From Halobacteriovorax sp. JY17 (GTDB lineage: Bacteria; Bdellovibrionota; Bacteriovoracia; Bacteriovoracales; Bacteriovoracaceae), in the NCBI RefSeq assembly GCF_002753895.1, contig NZ_NJER01000001.1:992001-1056000 (forward strand): 64,000 bases of DNA, in the 5' to 3' direction. Numbering within the stretch: position 1 is the first letter of the stretch; every line of letters begins with the position of its first letter. Below are positions 53,279 to 62,694 of the stretch, piece after piece. Position numbers and translations under genes: made by a program. The notes under the pieces are model-generated. The model was not told the DNA's origin, did not search any database, and saw nothing but the letters and a program-made list of their open reading frames with translations.

Positions 53279-54487
53279 TTATTCGAGGATTAATGTTCTA
53301 TCAAAAGGATTTAAGTATTGCTTCTTAAGTTCTAATTGCATTTCTCTATTGCTTTCAACTTCAAAGTGAGCAAATAAAGCTCCTTCAGTAATTTTCTGAT
53401 TTTCATAGAAAGACTTCATGTAATTTGAAGCAAGTCCTTTAATAAAATCTGGAATTGGAAGAAAACTTACTCCAAGACCAGCTAATTGAAGAATCATTCT
53501 CTTTCTTCTAACTTTTGAAGGATTAGACATTACATAGGCAACCGCTGGCTTAGAATTGAACATTGAATCGTTGTTTACTAAGTTTACAATTTGCTCTTCC
53601 CCGTCAGCAACAACTTCTTGGAAAGCAAAGTTAATTCTTGTATCAATAGAAGAATATCTTCCTCTATTTGCTCTTAACTTAGAAGTTGCCATTCTAAAGT
53701 TTCCAAAGAATTTATTTGTTCCGTAAGTATGCCAATTACCTGCTGCCGCATCAGACTCCCACTTTGCATACCAAGGAATTTGAGACTCATAGATTGAAGA
53801 GAAGATTTCATCTGCTTCGCTCTTTGTAAATCCTAACTCTCCTTCAGGGAAAAGTTCTAGATAATGAAGAAGCATATTTTGATGATAGAGTCTTCTCTCT
53901 CTAACCATTCTCTCAACTTCAACTAGTACATAGCTTGCTGTATTTAAAACAGGAATTGAACTAAGTCTCTTCTTTGCAAAATTTAGCGCCCAAGTAACAA
54001 CTTGATAAGTTACGTGTCTCTTATAAAAGAAGCGAGAATTATCAGGCTTAGCAATTATTGATGGATCAAGATATGAGATCGCATCAGAGAGCTTCTTCTC
54101 ATAAGTTGAGATTACATTCTTAAATTCTGGAGAATTAAAAACTGCATCTACATCAATTTGCTCTAAAGCTCTCATTGAACTTACAACATAAGCAATATTT
54201 TCAGATGATTTATCACCCTTCATTACAGCATCAGGCATAAGCAGCTCTTCAATCTCTGCATCATAGTCACCCTTTTGCTTCATTAGGGCCTGCTCTAACT
54301 TTAAATTTTCTTTGATTTGTTGTAGATATGGAGCAATTGAAAAAGCGACTCTAAGCCCTGGCTCTTTAACAGAAATAACTCTACCTTGGTCATCTCTTAC
54401 AATTTTAAATCTCTTTTCAAACGTAGCAGATGCAAATATCTGAGACGAAAATAGCACTACTGCTAAAAGACATGAAATCTTTTTCAT
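53279..54487 (-). CDS. Secreted protein, unknown family
   Basis: 402 residues with a signal peptide (about 1-19, ending IFAS). The mature part is helical and basic, with no recognised domain and no cysteine in the mature chain. A hydrophobic segment near residues 330-350 (GLGVSFLPIPDF) could be a buried helix or a membrane contact. Isolated gene with its own terminator. Probably envelope or secreted. Confidence 0.7.
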   Translation of the reverse strand: MKKISCLLAVVLFSSQIFASATFEKRFKIVRDDQGRVISVKEPGLRVAFSIAPYLQQIKENLKLEQALMKQKGDYDAEIEELLMPDAVMKGDKSSENIAYVVSSMRALEQIDVDAVFNSPEFKNVISTYEKKLSDAISYLDPSIIAKPDNSRFFYKRHVTYQVVTWALNFAKKRLSSIPVLNTASYVLVEVERMVRERRLYHQNMLLHYLELFPEGELGFTKSEADEIFSSIYESQIPWYAKWESDAAAGNWHTYGTNKFFGNFRMATSKLRANRGRYSSIDTRINFAFQEVVADGEEQIVNLVNNDSMFNSKPAVAYVMSNPSKVRRKRMILQLAGLGVSFLPIPDFIKGLASNYMKSFYENQKITEGALFAHFEVESNREMQLELKKQYLNPFDRTLILE

Positions 54488-54592
54488 TATTAATCCTCCT
54501 GATAAAAATGAATTTCTTTTATTCTAAGTCGAAGTCGGATTTCATACTAGGAATACATTCCCCTTGTAAGAAAAGAATAGATTAACCGAGAG

Positions 54593-55021
54593 CTACGATC
54601 GGATAAAAATGAGTATCGCCAAGTATCGTAGAAACTTCCCTAGAGTCATAAAGAAGAGAAAGGATTTCAGAGGAGTTTTCATAAGACCAAAGTAAACGGC
54701 AATTGGATCACCAATAATTGGTAACCAACAAAAAAAAGCGGGCCACCCACCATAGGACTCAAGTTTTATTTTATACTTTAGAATGCTGTCCATTTGAATC
54801 TTGAAATACTTTGAAAGCCATTCCCACTTTCCAAGTCTCCCTAGTATATAGCAGCTTAGTCCTCCAAGAGAGTTTCCAAAAGTTGCGACAACAAGAGCGA
54901 GGGCAATATCATCAAAAGATTCTAAGCTAGTAATATAGGCGAAGTGAAACTCTGAACTTATAGGAAGAATAGTTGCGGCTAAGAAGCTGGAAAGAAATAG
55001 GGAGGCTAGTTGTAGGCTAAT
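54593..55021 (-). CDS. YqaA-like DedA/SNARE-associated membrane protein with apparent ATT start
   Basis: 142 residues, the same length as E. coli YqaA. LFLSSFLAATILPISSEF, ATFGNSLGGLSCYILGRLG and GWPAFFCWLPIIGDPIAVY give a full family match. The frame has no ATG, GTG or TTG upstream of the conserved part: an upstream TAG bounds it and the codons are CGA GTC TCC ATT. I place the start at ATT 55021, overlapping the preceding gene by 16 bases. The first ATG (54793) would cut off the first half of the domain. Members of this family act in lipid scrambling or envelope transport. Confidence 0.7.
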   Translation of the reverse strand: MSLQLASLFLSSFLAATILPISSEFHFAYITSLESFDDIALALVVATFGNSLGGLSCYILGRLGKWEWLSKYFKIQMDSILKYKIKLESYGGWPAFFCWLPIIGDPIAVYFGLMKTPLKSFLFFMTLGKFLRYLAILIFIRS

Positions 55022-55755
55022 GGAGACTCGCTAGATAATTCTCTTAAAACTCCGTCCCATAGTTTTACACGAAGTTCTAAGGACTGCTTTCCAATTTCAT
55101 AGGCAGCCGCTAATTTCTTCTCGTCACCACCACAAAGCTCCTCTAGGCATTTCTTTGCCAATATAGAGTGCTCATCACCATCAAGTTCAATATGTCTTTC
55201 AATATAGTAGATAAGTGTTGGGCAATTTATCTCTTCATTTTTGATATAGCTTAAAAGGCCTGTGAACATATCAGGAATTAGCTTCTCTCTTCCAAAGAAG
55301 AAAGCCGCTGCAACTTTATGGGGTTCATTTCCAAGTGCTAAATTCAAATTAAAAGACACAAAGGACTTAACTTCACTTGGAAGATCATTCATTTCATAAT
55401 TTTCTAGGAAATCCCTAATTGCTAAAGTACTTGCCCCAACCTCTTCCATCGCTGATAGATAGAGAGAAAAGTGATCGCAAGCTCTTCCCTCTTTATCAAG
55501 ATCACTTTCTTCACCAAGGACGATCTCATTAACCATGCGAACAATTTCTTTAGAATATTTTGAAGGACGCCAAGGAACTTCAACACATGTGATTTCTCTT
55601 TGGAGTGATTTTAATAGAGACATAAAGTCCCAAACAGCAAAGACATGATACTGCATAAAAACTTTCAGAGAATCTATATCTTCAATTTTCTTATAAACAA
55701 GATGATCTTCTAGAGAACTATGCAGGGCGTCTATTTCTTTTAGGAGGTTTTTCAT
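55006..55755 (-). CDS. DUF3050 heme-oxygenase-like-fold protein
   Basis: 249 residues, all helical. YHVFAVWDFMSLLKSLQ near residue 35, CDHFSLYLSAMEEVG in the middle and FFFGREKLIPDMF with RHIELDGDEH late match DUF3050, a family with the heme-oxygenase/TENA fold. The His and acidic residues at these points resemble the metal ligands of the diiron members of that fold. The reaction is unknown; it may not involve heme. Overlaps the yqaA-like gene by 16 bases. Confidence 0.72.
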   Translation of the reverse strand: MKNLLKEIDALHSSLEDHLVYKKIEDIDSLKVFMQYHVFAVWDFMSLLKSLQREITCVEVPWRPSKYSKEIVRMVNEIVLGEESDLDKEGRACDHFSLYLSAMEEVGASTLAIRDFLENYEMNDLPSEVKSFVSFNLNLALGNEPHKVAAAFFFGREKLIPDMFTGLLSYIKNEEINCPTLIYYIERHIELDGDEHSILAKKCLEELCGGDEKKLAAAYEIGKQSLELRVKLWDGVLRELSSESPLAYN

Positions 55756-55803
55756 AAGAACTTAAATACCAAAGAACAGATCTTTGGTACATGAAAAAAT
55801 ATT

Positions 55804-57714
55804 CTAGTCTTTTAGTTTCCGAGAAAATTCAAGGCTTGTATTATCCTTCTCAGGCTTATCAGAGGGCTCCTCTACTTCATTCATTGACTCAAGAGTCTCT
55901 TCCGTAGACTTTTCTCCGCTTGATATTTTCTCTTCTAGAATAGACTCATTAAGGTGTTTAAAATCTTCTAATTCTTTATCTCTCTTTTGATTTAAGTCTT
56001 CAAAGAAGGTTTCATTAACAAATTTTCTAATACCTTTCTTGTCAATTTCATCAACAGAGTGAATAAATCCTTTATAAATAAAATTAGGCCCATCTTTTTG
56101 ATAGTAATTTCCATCCGTCGGAACAAGAGTTATGGCGCACTTTAATGGCATCGAGACTCTATAAGTTGTAGGCGAAAGCTCTCTCTCAGAAACAAAAGTA
56201 ATTTCTGTTTCAGAGATAGTAATAACCTCAATATCATGAGTAATAGAGAGAAAACTTAAATCATCACGCTTACTTACATAGTAGCGCTTCTCTTCAAAGT
56301 CAGCTTTGGTTAATCTTCCATACTTCTTTGGATCTTTTTGTCTTAGAGAAGCGATCTTCGCCTCAACTTTTGCGTTATATTTATCTTCCTGCTTCCTTTC
56401 AAAGAGTTCGGCCATCTTTAAAATATAATCGAGATCCATATGTCCTTTATGACTAATGATCAAAGGATACTCATAAGTATCTTGCAAAGATTTTGAAGAA
56501 AAATTCAAACAATTAAATACTATAATAAAAGGGGTATAATTCTCAGTATTCTTAACTCTTTTAACAAGTCTTCCTAAGTGATTCAAAGAATTTGTTTCAC
56601 GCTCTTTCAACTCTTCTTCAAGAGCTTCCTTCTCTACTAAGGTGAGGTTAGGATTATTAAACTTCATAAGAAAAGTCTTCGAAATTAAATTCATTCCTAT
56701 TAGATGTGGAAATACTTTTTGAAGAGAGCTAAGATCCTCAGTCAAGACAGTCTGAAGCCTAATAGTATAAGGAAATTGATCAAGTGATGTCTTAACAGAA
56801 TCTAAGAAATTCATCTCTCCATCGACTATGAGAATTTTCGTCTTCTTAGGTTTGGAAAATGTTATCTTATCATCAAGCCAAGCAAGATGTTTCTTCTTAC
56901 AAACACGTAACTCATCGGCATGCTCACCTTGCCTAATCTTTAAATCATTTTGCAGCTCAAGAAGCCTATTTTTCTTTGCCTGTTCATCTTCTAGAGAGTT
57001 TGCCATCTCAAGATCAGACTCTGCAATAACAGGATCACTTACAAACTTAATCCCAAGCTCATAAGCGTAATCATAATCGTAGTAGAGATCACTAGTAACA
57101 ACATTATTTACAATAAATTGGTTTGATGGAATCGTCTCCCTTGGAAAGGAAGTTTTAACTTCAAGCTGATCCCCTTTCGACTGAGAAAAGTTTCCTTCGG
57201 CCCGTATATACTCAGGAGTAATATAACCTATTCTAAAATCATTAATTAAACTTGCCTCTACAGGAGTTTTAAACTTACCTTTGGCAAATGTTGGCTTGGC
57301 CACCTGCTTTTCAAATGCCAGATACATTGGATGATAAATCACATCATGAATTTCACCGCACTTCACATGAGTGAAGTCCACACCAGAAGCTGAACACTCT
57401 CTCAGATACTTCTTACTATCAACAAGACCTACAATAGGAACTGTATCAAGTGTAGAAAGTCTCTTAAGCTGCCTAGAAAGTTTTAGAAAACATTTCGTGT
57501 TAACAGAAAAATCTATATAAATAATCTTAGGGTTTAATTTTAAGATATCAACGAGTAAATGAAGGTAACCATTTTCATCGGGAGAGAAACTGATAACCAT
57601 AGAGAAATTCAAAGCTTCGTACTTTTGCTTAAAACGCTGCTCTAATGAATGGAAGTAGCCCTTATCATTTCCGCAATATACGATAATATTTGAATTCTTC
57701 TTTATTTCCGCCAT
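55804..57714 (-). CDS. Large cytoplasmic protein with two receiver-like segments
   Basis: 636 residues with no signal or membrane helix. Residues about 8-115 have the strand-helix order of a receiver (KIIYIDFSVN at the Asp position). A second similar segment starts near residue 290 (KILIVDGEMNFLDSVKTSL) with the start of a receiver fold but no clear full phosphorylation site. A coiled-coil-like acidic stretch lies between (about 235-285), a PilZ-like beta region may lie near 490-580, and the last 60 residues are very acidic. It reads as a multi-domain signalling scaffold. Not recognised as a known family. Confidence 0.55.
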   Translation of the reverse strand: MAEIKKNSNIIVYCGNDKGYFHSLEQRFKQKYEALNFSMVISFSPDENGYLHLLVDILKLNPKIIYIDFSVNTKCFLKLSRQLKRLSTLDTVPIVGLVDSKKYLRECSASGVDFTHVKCGEIHDVIYHPMYLAFEKQVAKPTFAKGKFKTPVEASLINDFRIGYITPEYIRAEGNFSQSKGDQLEVKTSFPRETIPSNQFIVNNVVTSDLYYDYDYAYELGIKFVSDPVIAESDLEMANSLEDEQAKKNRLLELQNDLKIRQGEHADELRVCKKKHLAWLDDKITFSKPKKTKILIVDGEMNFLDSVKTSLDQFPYTIRLQTVLTEDLSSLQKVFPHLIGMNLISKTFLMKFNNPNLTLVEKEALEEELKERETNSLNHLGRLVKRVKNTENYTPFIIVFNCLNFSSKSLQDTYEYPLIISHKGHMDLDYILKMAELFERKQEDKYNAKVEAKIASLRQKDPKKYGRLTKADFEEKRYYVSKRDDLSFLSITHDIEVITISETEITFVSERELSPTTYRVSMPLKCAITLVPTDGNYYQKDGPNFIYKGFIHSVDEIDKKGIRKFVNETFFEDLNQKRDKELEDFKHLNESILEEKISSGEKSTEETLESMNEVEEPSDKPEKDNTSLEFSRKLKD

Positions 57715-57820
57715 CTTACCTCTTAAATAAAATTATACGAGGTAATTTCATTCAAAACAAGTCCTATAGTCGACAATAAATTATCTATTAATTTCAATTA
57801 GTTACAATGAGAAATAAAAG

Positions 57821-58243
57821 TTAGATTTCGAAGTCATCATAAGACTGACCATAATGCTCGTCAAACTCTTTAGTGAAGTACTTTCTTACAAAATACTGCC
57901 CAGAACGAATAGTTGAAATAAAACTATAATCTTCTAAGTTTCTTAGTGATTGGTAAATGTCTTCGAGAGTAATTCCTAAATGCTTGGCCATTTCCGTATG
58001 GCTCATAAGCTGTGAAATTCCATGTTCTTTATAAAGATTTGCTCTACACCATACTCTTCTATAAAGATACATAAGAACCATGATCTCAACTCTAGTCAAT
58101 TTATAGTGAGTGAGAATATCATCAAAGAAAATATCTGGAATTTTTGAAACAGTAGGACTTGAATCACGAGAATCACTAAGCTTAGTATTCTCTCCAGAGG
58201 TTTTAGATCTGTGATCAGCTAGAATAGAATGTAAATCAACCAT
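57821..58243 (-). CDS. Putative winged-helix DNA-binding protein
   Basis: 140 residues from ATG 58243 (GAGG eight bases upstream); 58279 is an alternative. The first 40 residues are polar and probably disordered. From about residue 50 the sequence is a winged helix: LTRVEIMVLMYLYRRV, MSHTEMAKHLGITLEDIYQSLRNLEDYSFIS. It looks like a MarR- or replication-initiator-like HTH. Target unknown. Confidence 0.62.
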   Translation of the reverse strand: MVDLHSILADHRSKTSGENTKLSDSRDSSPTVSKIPDIFFDDILTHYKLTRVEIMVLMYLYRRVWCRANLYKEHGISQLMSHTEMAKHLGITLEDIYQSLRNLEDYSFISTIRSGQYFVRKYFTKEFDEHYGQSYDDFEI

Positions 58244-58316
58244 AGATGTATCCTCTATTGACTCCCTACCTATAGACATTATTCCATAATTCAGAATTCG
58301 AAGCTACACAATTTAT

Positions 58317-58853
58317 TTAGGCAGAAATTGCCCTCCCCATAAGCAGGAGTTCATGGGATTTAAAGGGCCTTGGGACTTCGTGTTCAAATCCCAGGGCCCT
58401 ATAGAAACCAAGGTTATCTGCGTCGGTAGACGTTATCAAATGGACACCGTCAATACGTGAGCAATTCAGTTCATGTAGATAATGCTCAACTAATTTCCTA
58501 CCTACGCCTTTTCCTTGATGGTGGGGGCTACAGTTAATGTGAAAATGCGCGGGGAACTTCTCAAAACAATCTTTGAAAAGTTCAGGTCCTGGAATAATAA
58601 AGTTCTCAAGGGCCTTTACTGAATTCATATGACCAGAGAGATAACCAGCAACTTTTTTCTCAATCAAATAGAGATAGAAGTAATCTGGAGAAAATTTTAA
58701 ATAATCACCACACCACTTATTAAAGAAACTCTCCTTATGATTGTCATCTTTGAATACTTTAATTGACGAGCACGTGTAGAATATTTCTTTAATCTCTTCT
58801 AAGTACTTTTCTTGAATGTCTTTGCTTAAACTTGCGTAAGAGACAATTTCCAT
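58317..58853 (-). CDS. GNAT-family N-acetyltransferase
   Basis: 178 residues. HHQGKGVGRKLVEHYLHEL is the acetyl-CoA binding motif, followed by TSTDADNLGFYRALGFEHE, both typical. An earlier helix with YLYLIEKKVAGYLSGHMNS forms the first strands. Acceptor not known. It begins 20 bases after the cca-like gene and is probably the third gene of lysR-cca-GNAT. Confidence 0.85.
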   Translation of the reverse strand: MEIVSYASLSKDIQEKYLEEIKEIFYTCSSIKVFKDDNHKESFFNKWCGDYLKFSPDYFYLYLIEKKVAGYLSGHMNSVKALENFIIPGPELFKDCFEKFPAHFHINCSPHHQGKGVGRKLVEHYLHELNCSRIDGVHLITSTDADNLGFYRALGFEHEVPRPFKSHELLLMGRAISA

Positions 58854-58873
58854 TTAATTATCATATCAAGAAT

Positions 58874-60085
58874 TTAGATATTTTTAATTATATGACAATA
58901 AATTCCTAGCATTGATATTTGAGGCTTACTTATTGTAGGAAGAGTTTTCTGATAGAGTGAATCCTTTTCAATTTCTCTATCTAGAAGTTCAAGTAGATCT
59001 TTAGAAAGATAGAAATTCAATACTCCTTCAGGGATTTTATTCTTCTCTTTGTGAAGGCGACTGATTGCTAAGAACCTCTCATCTAAAATTGAATGTTCAA
59101 AGCCATTTTTTAGAATTTCCTTCTTAAATTTTTTAAGATCAATTTTATAGAGACCCTTAAGACTTATAATTGTTTTTAAAAGAGTTTGTTTAACTGTAAA
59201 ACTTTGTCCAAGTTTTTTAAGAGTCTCAATAGACGCCCCCTCCTGAATAGAGTAGTTCATCACGAGATCAATTAATTCGTCACAAGGAGAAAGCTTAAAG
59301 ATTGCAACTTCATCAAAAGTGCTCGCCCATTCAGGAAGCTTCACTGCAAACTTCCTACGAGCAAAGTCCATCTCATAGAGAAGTTTCTCTAATCCAATCT
59401 TAGCTCCCTCCTGCTTAAAGTAATGTAGAGAGAGTTTCTCTAGATTAAAGTAAACAAGATCATCTTTAAGTCTTCGACTTAAAGATAGCTTATGAGCAAC
59501 CTTGAATCTAAGAGTTCTAAGGAAACGAACAGGATCTTTAAAGAAATCACTTGTGATGTAATCGAGTTCTTTGCTTTCTATAGACTTCATTCCATTAAAT
59601 GGATCAATAAACTTTAACTCTTTTCCAAACTCAATACCAAGGGCATTGAGGCTAAAGTCTCTTCTAGCAAAAGACTCTTCATAACTATAATTACTAGAAA
59701 ACTTTACGGAGAAATCTGAATGGCCAAAAGTATCTTTCCTATCATCATAAATTTCGATTCGAGGACTAGAAATTTCGAGATCAAGAGTATTGATTTGAAC
59801 TCTCATGATATTAAATCTTAAGACTTCAACCTTTGCATTTGGCAACTGTTCTATCTTTAGCCCCAAACTTTTAAACTTCTCTTCCCAACAAGAAGTATCA
59901 ACCTCTACAACTGATCGTACTTCGAAATCAAGATCCTTAGACAAGCTTCCATAGAGAGCGAAGTCTCGAACAGCTCCACCTACAAGAGTGAGAACATAAC
60001 CCCAATTCAAAAGGAGTTCTGAAAAGTCCAATAGCTCCCTTGGTAGAATCGTTTTAAATTTCGCGAGGTCTATTGTTTTAGACAT
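58874..60085 (-). CDS. tRNA nucleotidyltransferase / poly(A) polymerase family protein
   Basis: 403 residues. LVGGAVRDFALYG and SKDLDFEV hold the catalytic Asp pair, RRDFSLNALG the template-binding strand, and DPVRFLRTLRF the RNA-binding site. It adds CCA to tRNA or A residues to RNA. The C-terminal half is helical, short for a CCA enzyme with an HD domain. The ATG lies directly after the LysR stop (TAA then ATG), so translation is coupled. Confidence 0.88.
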   Translation of the reverse strand: MSKTIDLAKFKTILPRELLDFSELLLNWGYVLTLVGGAVRDFALYGSLSKDLDFEVRSVVEVDTSCWEEKFKSLGLKIEQLPNAKVEVLRFNIMRVQINTLDLEISSPRIEIYDDRKDTFGHSDFSVKFSSNYSYEESFARRDFSLNALGIEFGKELKFIDPFNGMKSIESKELDYITSDFFKDPVRFLRTLRFKVAHKLSLSRRLKDDLVYFNLEKLSLHYFKQEGAKIGLEKLLYEMDFARRKFAVKLPEWASTFDEVAIFKLSPCDELIDLVMNYSIQEGASIETLKKLGQSFTVKQTLLKTIISLKGLYKIDLKKFKKEILKNGFEHSILDERFLAISRLHKEKNKIPEGVLNFYLSKDLLELLDREIEKDSLYQKTLPTISKPQISMLGIYCHIIKNI

Positions 60086-60988
60086 TTAGTTAAGTGGGTT
60101 CTCACCATTTGTTAGCATTGCTAACGTAGATTGAATTCTAAGTAATTCTTCACTACCTTTATGATGAACAATATAGAATTTCCCATTAGATACTTCAAAC
60201 TTCTCACCAAGTGTATTTACTTTATCTTTAAAATAGGACCTACCAAGAACGTGCTTTGGAACAACGGCCATTCCCATTCCTTGTTGAACAGCTTGAAGCA
60301 TATTTCCGTGAGAATTTATAGCGTAGCGAACATTTAACTTCTTTGGAAATTTTCCAAAAATATCTCTACACCACTTCTGTAGTAAGTGATCTTCTTGTTC
60401 AAAGAGAATTGTTGGAAGAGTTGAAATATCTTCAAGAGTAATATTCTCAGGGTCAATGTCAAAGTCCGTATCTTTTGGATAAACAACAGTTGAGACCTCT
60501 TCACTTAGAAGAGTTTTCTCTCCTACAGATGGAAGTGACTCTTCAGGTAGAATTAAGAAATCTAGCTGATAACTTTCAAATGCACGAACAAGGTCTTCTT
60601 GAAAACCGAGAGTAATTTGAACCGTTAGATCTTCCCACTTCTTAGCGTACTCAAGCATTTCGTGAGCAAGCCAAGATTTACCTACACCAGTAAGTGTTCC
60701 AATTCGAACTTTTCCAGACATACTTTCTTTATCATTTTGAATCTCTTCAAGTGTATCTCCAAGACTTCCTAAGAAGTTTGAAGCGAGAGCAAATAATTTT
60801 TCACCTTCTGGTGTAAGAACCACCTTCTTACCCGAACGCTTAAAGAGTTTCACTTCAATTTTATTTTCAAGATTCTTTATACTCTGTGAGATTGCTGATT
60901 GAGTGACACTTAAGTCTTCTGCAGCTTTAGAGAAACTCTTTGCCCTAGCTACGGCCACCAACGTCTGTAATTGAGAAGTCTCAATCAT
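60086..60988 (-). CDS. LysR-family transcriptional regulator
   Basis: 300 residues from ATG 60988 (AAGGA six bases upstream). A winged-helix domain (FSKAAEDLSVTQSAISQSI, then LENKIEVKLFKR) and the LysR effector-binding domain follow. GKVRIGTLTGVG at about residue 90 begins the effector domain. Its inducer and targets are unknown; the gene is first of a unit with the nucleotidyltransferase. Confidence 0.93.
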   Translation of the reverse strand: MIETSQLQTLVAVARAKSFSKAAEDLSVTQSAISQSIKNLENKIEVKLFKRSGKKVVLTPEGEKLFALASNFLGSLGDTLEEIQNDKESMSGKVRIGTLTGVGKSWLAHEMLEYAKKWEDLTVQITLGFQEDLVRAFESYQLDFLILPEESLPSVGEKTLLSEEVSTVVYPKDTDFDIDPENITLEDISTLPTILFEQEDHLLQKWCRDIFGKFPKKLNVRYAINSHGNMLQAVQQGMGMAVVPKHVLGRSYFKDKVNTLGEKFEVSNGKFYIVHHKGSEELLRIQSTLAMLTNGENPLN

Positions 60989-61076
60989 GATAATTCCTTG
61001 AAATAAGTTAAAGAACATTAGGTATAACTTATAAAGATAATTAGTTCAAGAAAAATAATTTGATTGTGTAAAAATA

Positions 61077-61098
61077 TTCGGCCCAGACTCGGGCCGAA
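61077..61098 (-). terminator. Intrinsic terminator after the serine protease
   Basis: TTCGGCCC and GGGCCGAA form a perfect 8-bp stem with a 6-base loop, followed on the minus strand by TATTTTTAC, 7 bases beyond the protease stop. Confidence 0.8.
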
Positions 61099-61105
61099 AA
61101 AGATT

Positions 61106-61972
61106 CTATAACTTACCGTCGTCAGCTAGCTTCTGCAATGCTTTAAGACGTGTAATTTTGTAAACAATTTCGTTTGCCCCATCATCCATTCGACTACTAG
61201 TACAGCTCCCATAGGATAAGTCTTGTGAGCCCTGAACCAGAATTCCTTCCACAAGTCCTGTATTTGCGTCTAGAACCGGAGAGCCAGAGTTTCCACCGTA
61301 AGTATCAAGGTCAGTCTTAAATGTTTTTCCAAATGATCCTGAAACTGTCGCGTTGTCAGCTATCTTTAATGGAAGTCCCATTGGGTGGCCAATCACTAGA
61401 ACTTCAGTTCCATTTTTCACTCTTCCCTTTGTTCTAAACTTTAAAGGAGTTCTTCCTCTAACCTTACGGTCAAGTTTAATAATGGCGTAATCAGTTGTGC
61501 CAAGTAGAGGGATACTTACCTCTTCCTTTGCAACAATTCCTGCACATTGGTAAATATCATTATTGGAGATTAAACTCTTTCCAGCAGTGAAACCAAAAAC
61601 CCACTGATTAGAAGCGCAGTCACTATATGATCTCATGCAATGTCCCGCTGTAACGAGAAGATCGTCGCCAACTAGGAACCCTGTACAACTCATAAGAACT
61701 GGTTGATCAGCAAAGCGCTCCCCCGGACAAGCATTTATTGCTTCGTCTAGAGTTGTTCTTGAGTAATCAGAAAAGCCACTAATTCTTGATGTATAGAGAC
61801 TATAATCACTAACTCTTCCAGCAACGGAGTTAGCAAGTTTTTGAATATTTCGATTTGGATACTCTGAAACCTCTTTTCTATCATCTTGTCCATAAATCAC
61901 TTTAGGGGTAGCTGCTAGAGCAGAGCTCGAGACTAGAAGAATAAGGCACACGGCACTTGTAATTTTTTTCAT
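61106..61972 (-). CDS. Secreted trypsin-like serine protease
   Basis: 288 residues from ATG 61972 (GAGG upstream). A signal peptide (about 1-20, ending ALAA) is followed by a V8/trypsin-type domain: LLVTAGHCMRS (His), TTDYAIIKLDR (Asp) and TYGGNSGSPVLD (Ser). Several cysteines probably form disulfides. It is a good candidate for prey-directed or envelope proteolysis. It is the third secreted protein of a run on the minus strand, after those at 62695 and 62076. Confidence 0.92.
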   Translation of the reverse strand: MKKITSAVCLILLVSSSALAATPKVIYGQDDRKEVSEYPNRNIQKLANSVAGRVSDYSLYTSRISGFSDYSRTTLDEAINACPGERFADQPVLMSCTGFLVGDDLLVTAGHCMRSYSDCASNQWVFGFTAGKSLISNNDIYQCAGIVAKEEVSIPLLGTTDYAIIKLDRKVRGRTPLKFRTKGRVKNGTEVLVIGHPMGLPLKIADNATVSGSFGKTFKTDLDTYGGNSGSPVLDANTGLVEGILVQGSQDLSYGSCTSSRMDDGANEIVYKITRLKALQKLADDGKL

Positions 61973-62075
61973 ATAAACCTCAAATTTTAAATTAATGCGT
62001 CGCATGATACATCAATTTAAATCTTTAAGGTTGAATGAAGTAAAATTTACGTCATCAATAAACCTCTGATATTAC

Positions 62076-62684
62076 TTACTTCAAGCTATACTTAGTTCCA
62101 AAAAATAGAAATTTACTTCCTCTATTGCTAGAAATTCCTCTACCTGTCTGATCTTTAAAGCTCGCATTTATAAAACCCTTATTCCTAGAGTCTAACTTAA
62201 CTAAGCGAACTTTAATCACTTCACTCTCACCTTCAAGCTTTCTATCTGAAAAATCTAATTGAATTGTTTCCTCTCTATATTCAGTTGTTGAAAATAAACA
62301 ACTAAAACCAATTTGTCCTGAAAGAGGATTCTGATGGGCCACTGTTTTTTGGCAAACTCTGTATTTCTCTTTAAATTTAATTGTTACATCATCAGGAGTG
62401 TCTTTAGTTCTTTGGATTATAAATTCATTGTCGTTTGTTCCTTTATTAAACATGGTTCTATCCATAACGACTTCTTCTTTATCTAAGACTATTGCTCCTT
62501 CGACCTCAACCTCAGTTAAACAGTGCTGACATTCATAGTTAATACTATTAGGCCCTGACTTTGCCTCATCTAATACTTTCACTTTATGAATTGTATCTTT
62601 TAGCTCTTCAAAACTTTCTTCCGTCTTTCCAGCGTAAGCAATGGAACTTGAAAGAACGATTAACCAAATAATTTTCTTCTTCAC
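62076..62684 (-). CDS. Secreted protein, unknown family
   Basis: 202 residues with a signal peptide (about 1-18, ending IAYA). ECQHCLTEVEVEG near residue 50 is a CxxC pair; two more Cys lie in the middle. The mature part is beta-rich with alternating charged residues. No family recognised. It starts 10 bases after the gene at 62695. Confidence 0.68.
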   Translation of the reverse strand: MKKKIIWLIVLSSSIAYAGKTEESFEELKDTIHKVKVLDEAKSGPNSINYECQHCLTEVEVEGAIVLDKEEVVMDRTMFNKGTNDNEFIIQRTKDTPDDVTIKFKEKYRVCQKTVAHQNPLSGQIGFSCLFSTTEYREETIQLDFSDRKLEGESEVIKVRLVKLDSRNKGFINASFKDQTGRGISSNRGSKFLFFGTKYSLK

Positions 62685-62694
62685 GGATATACTC

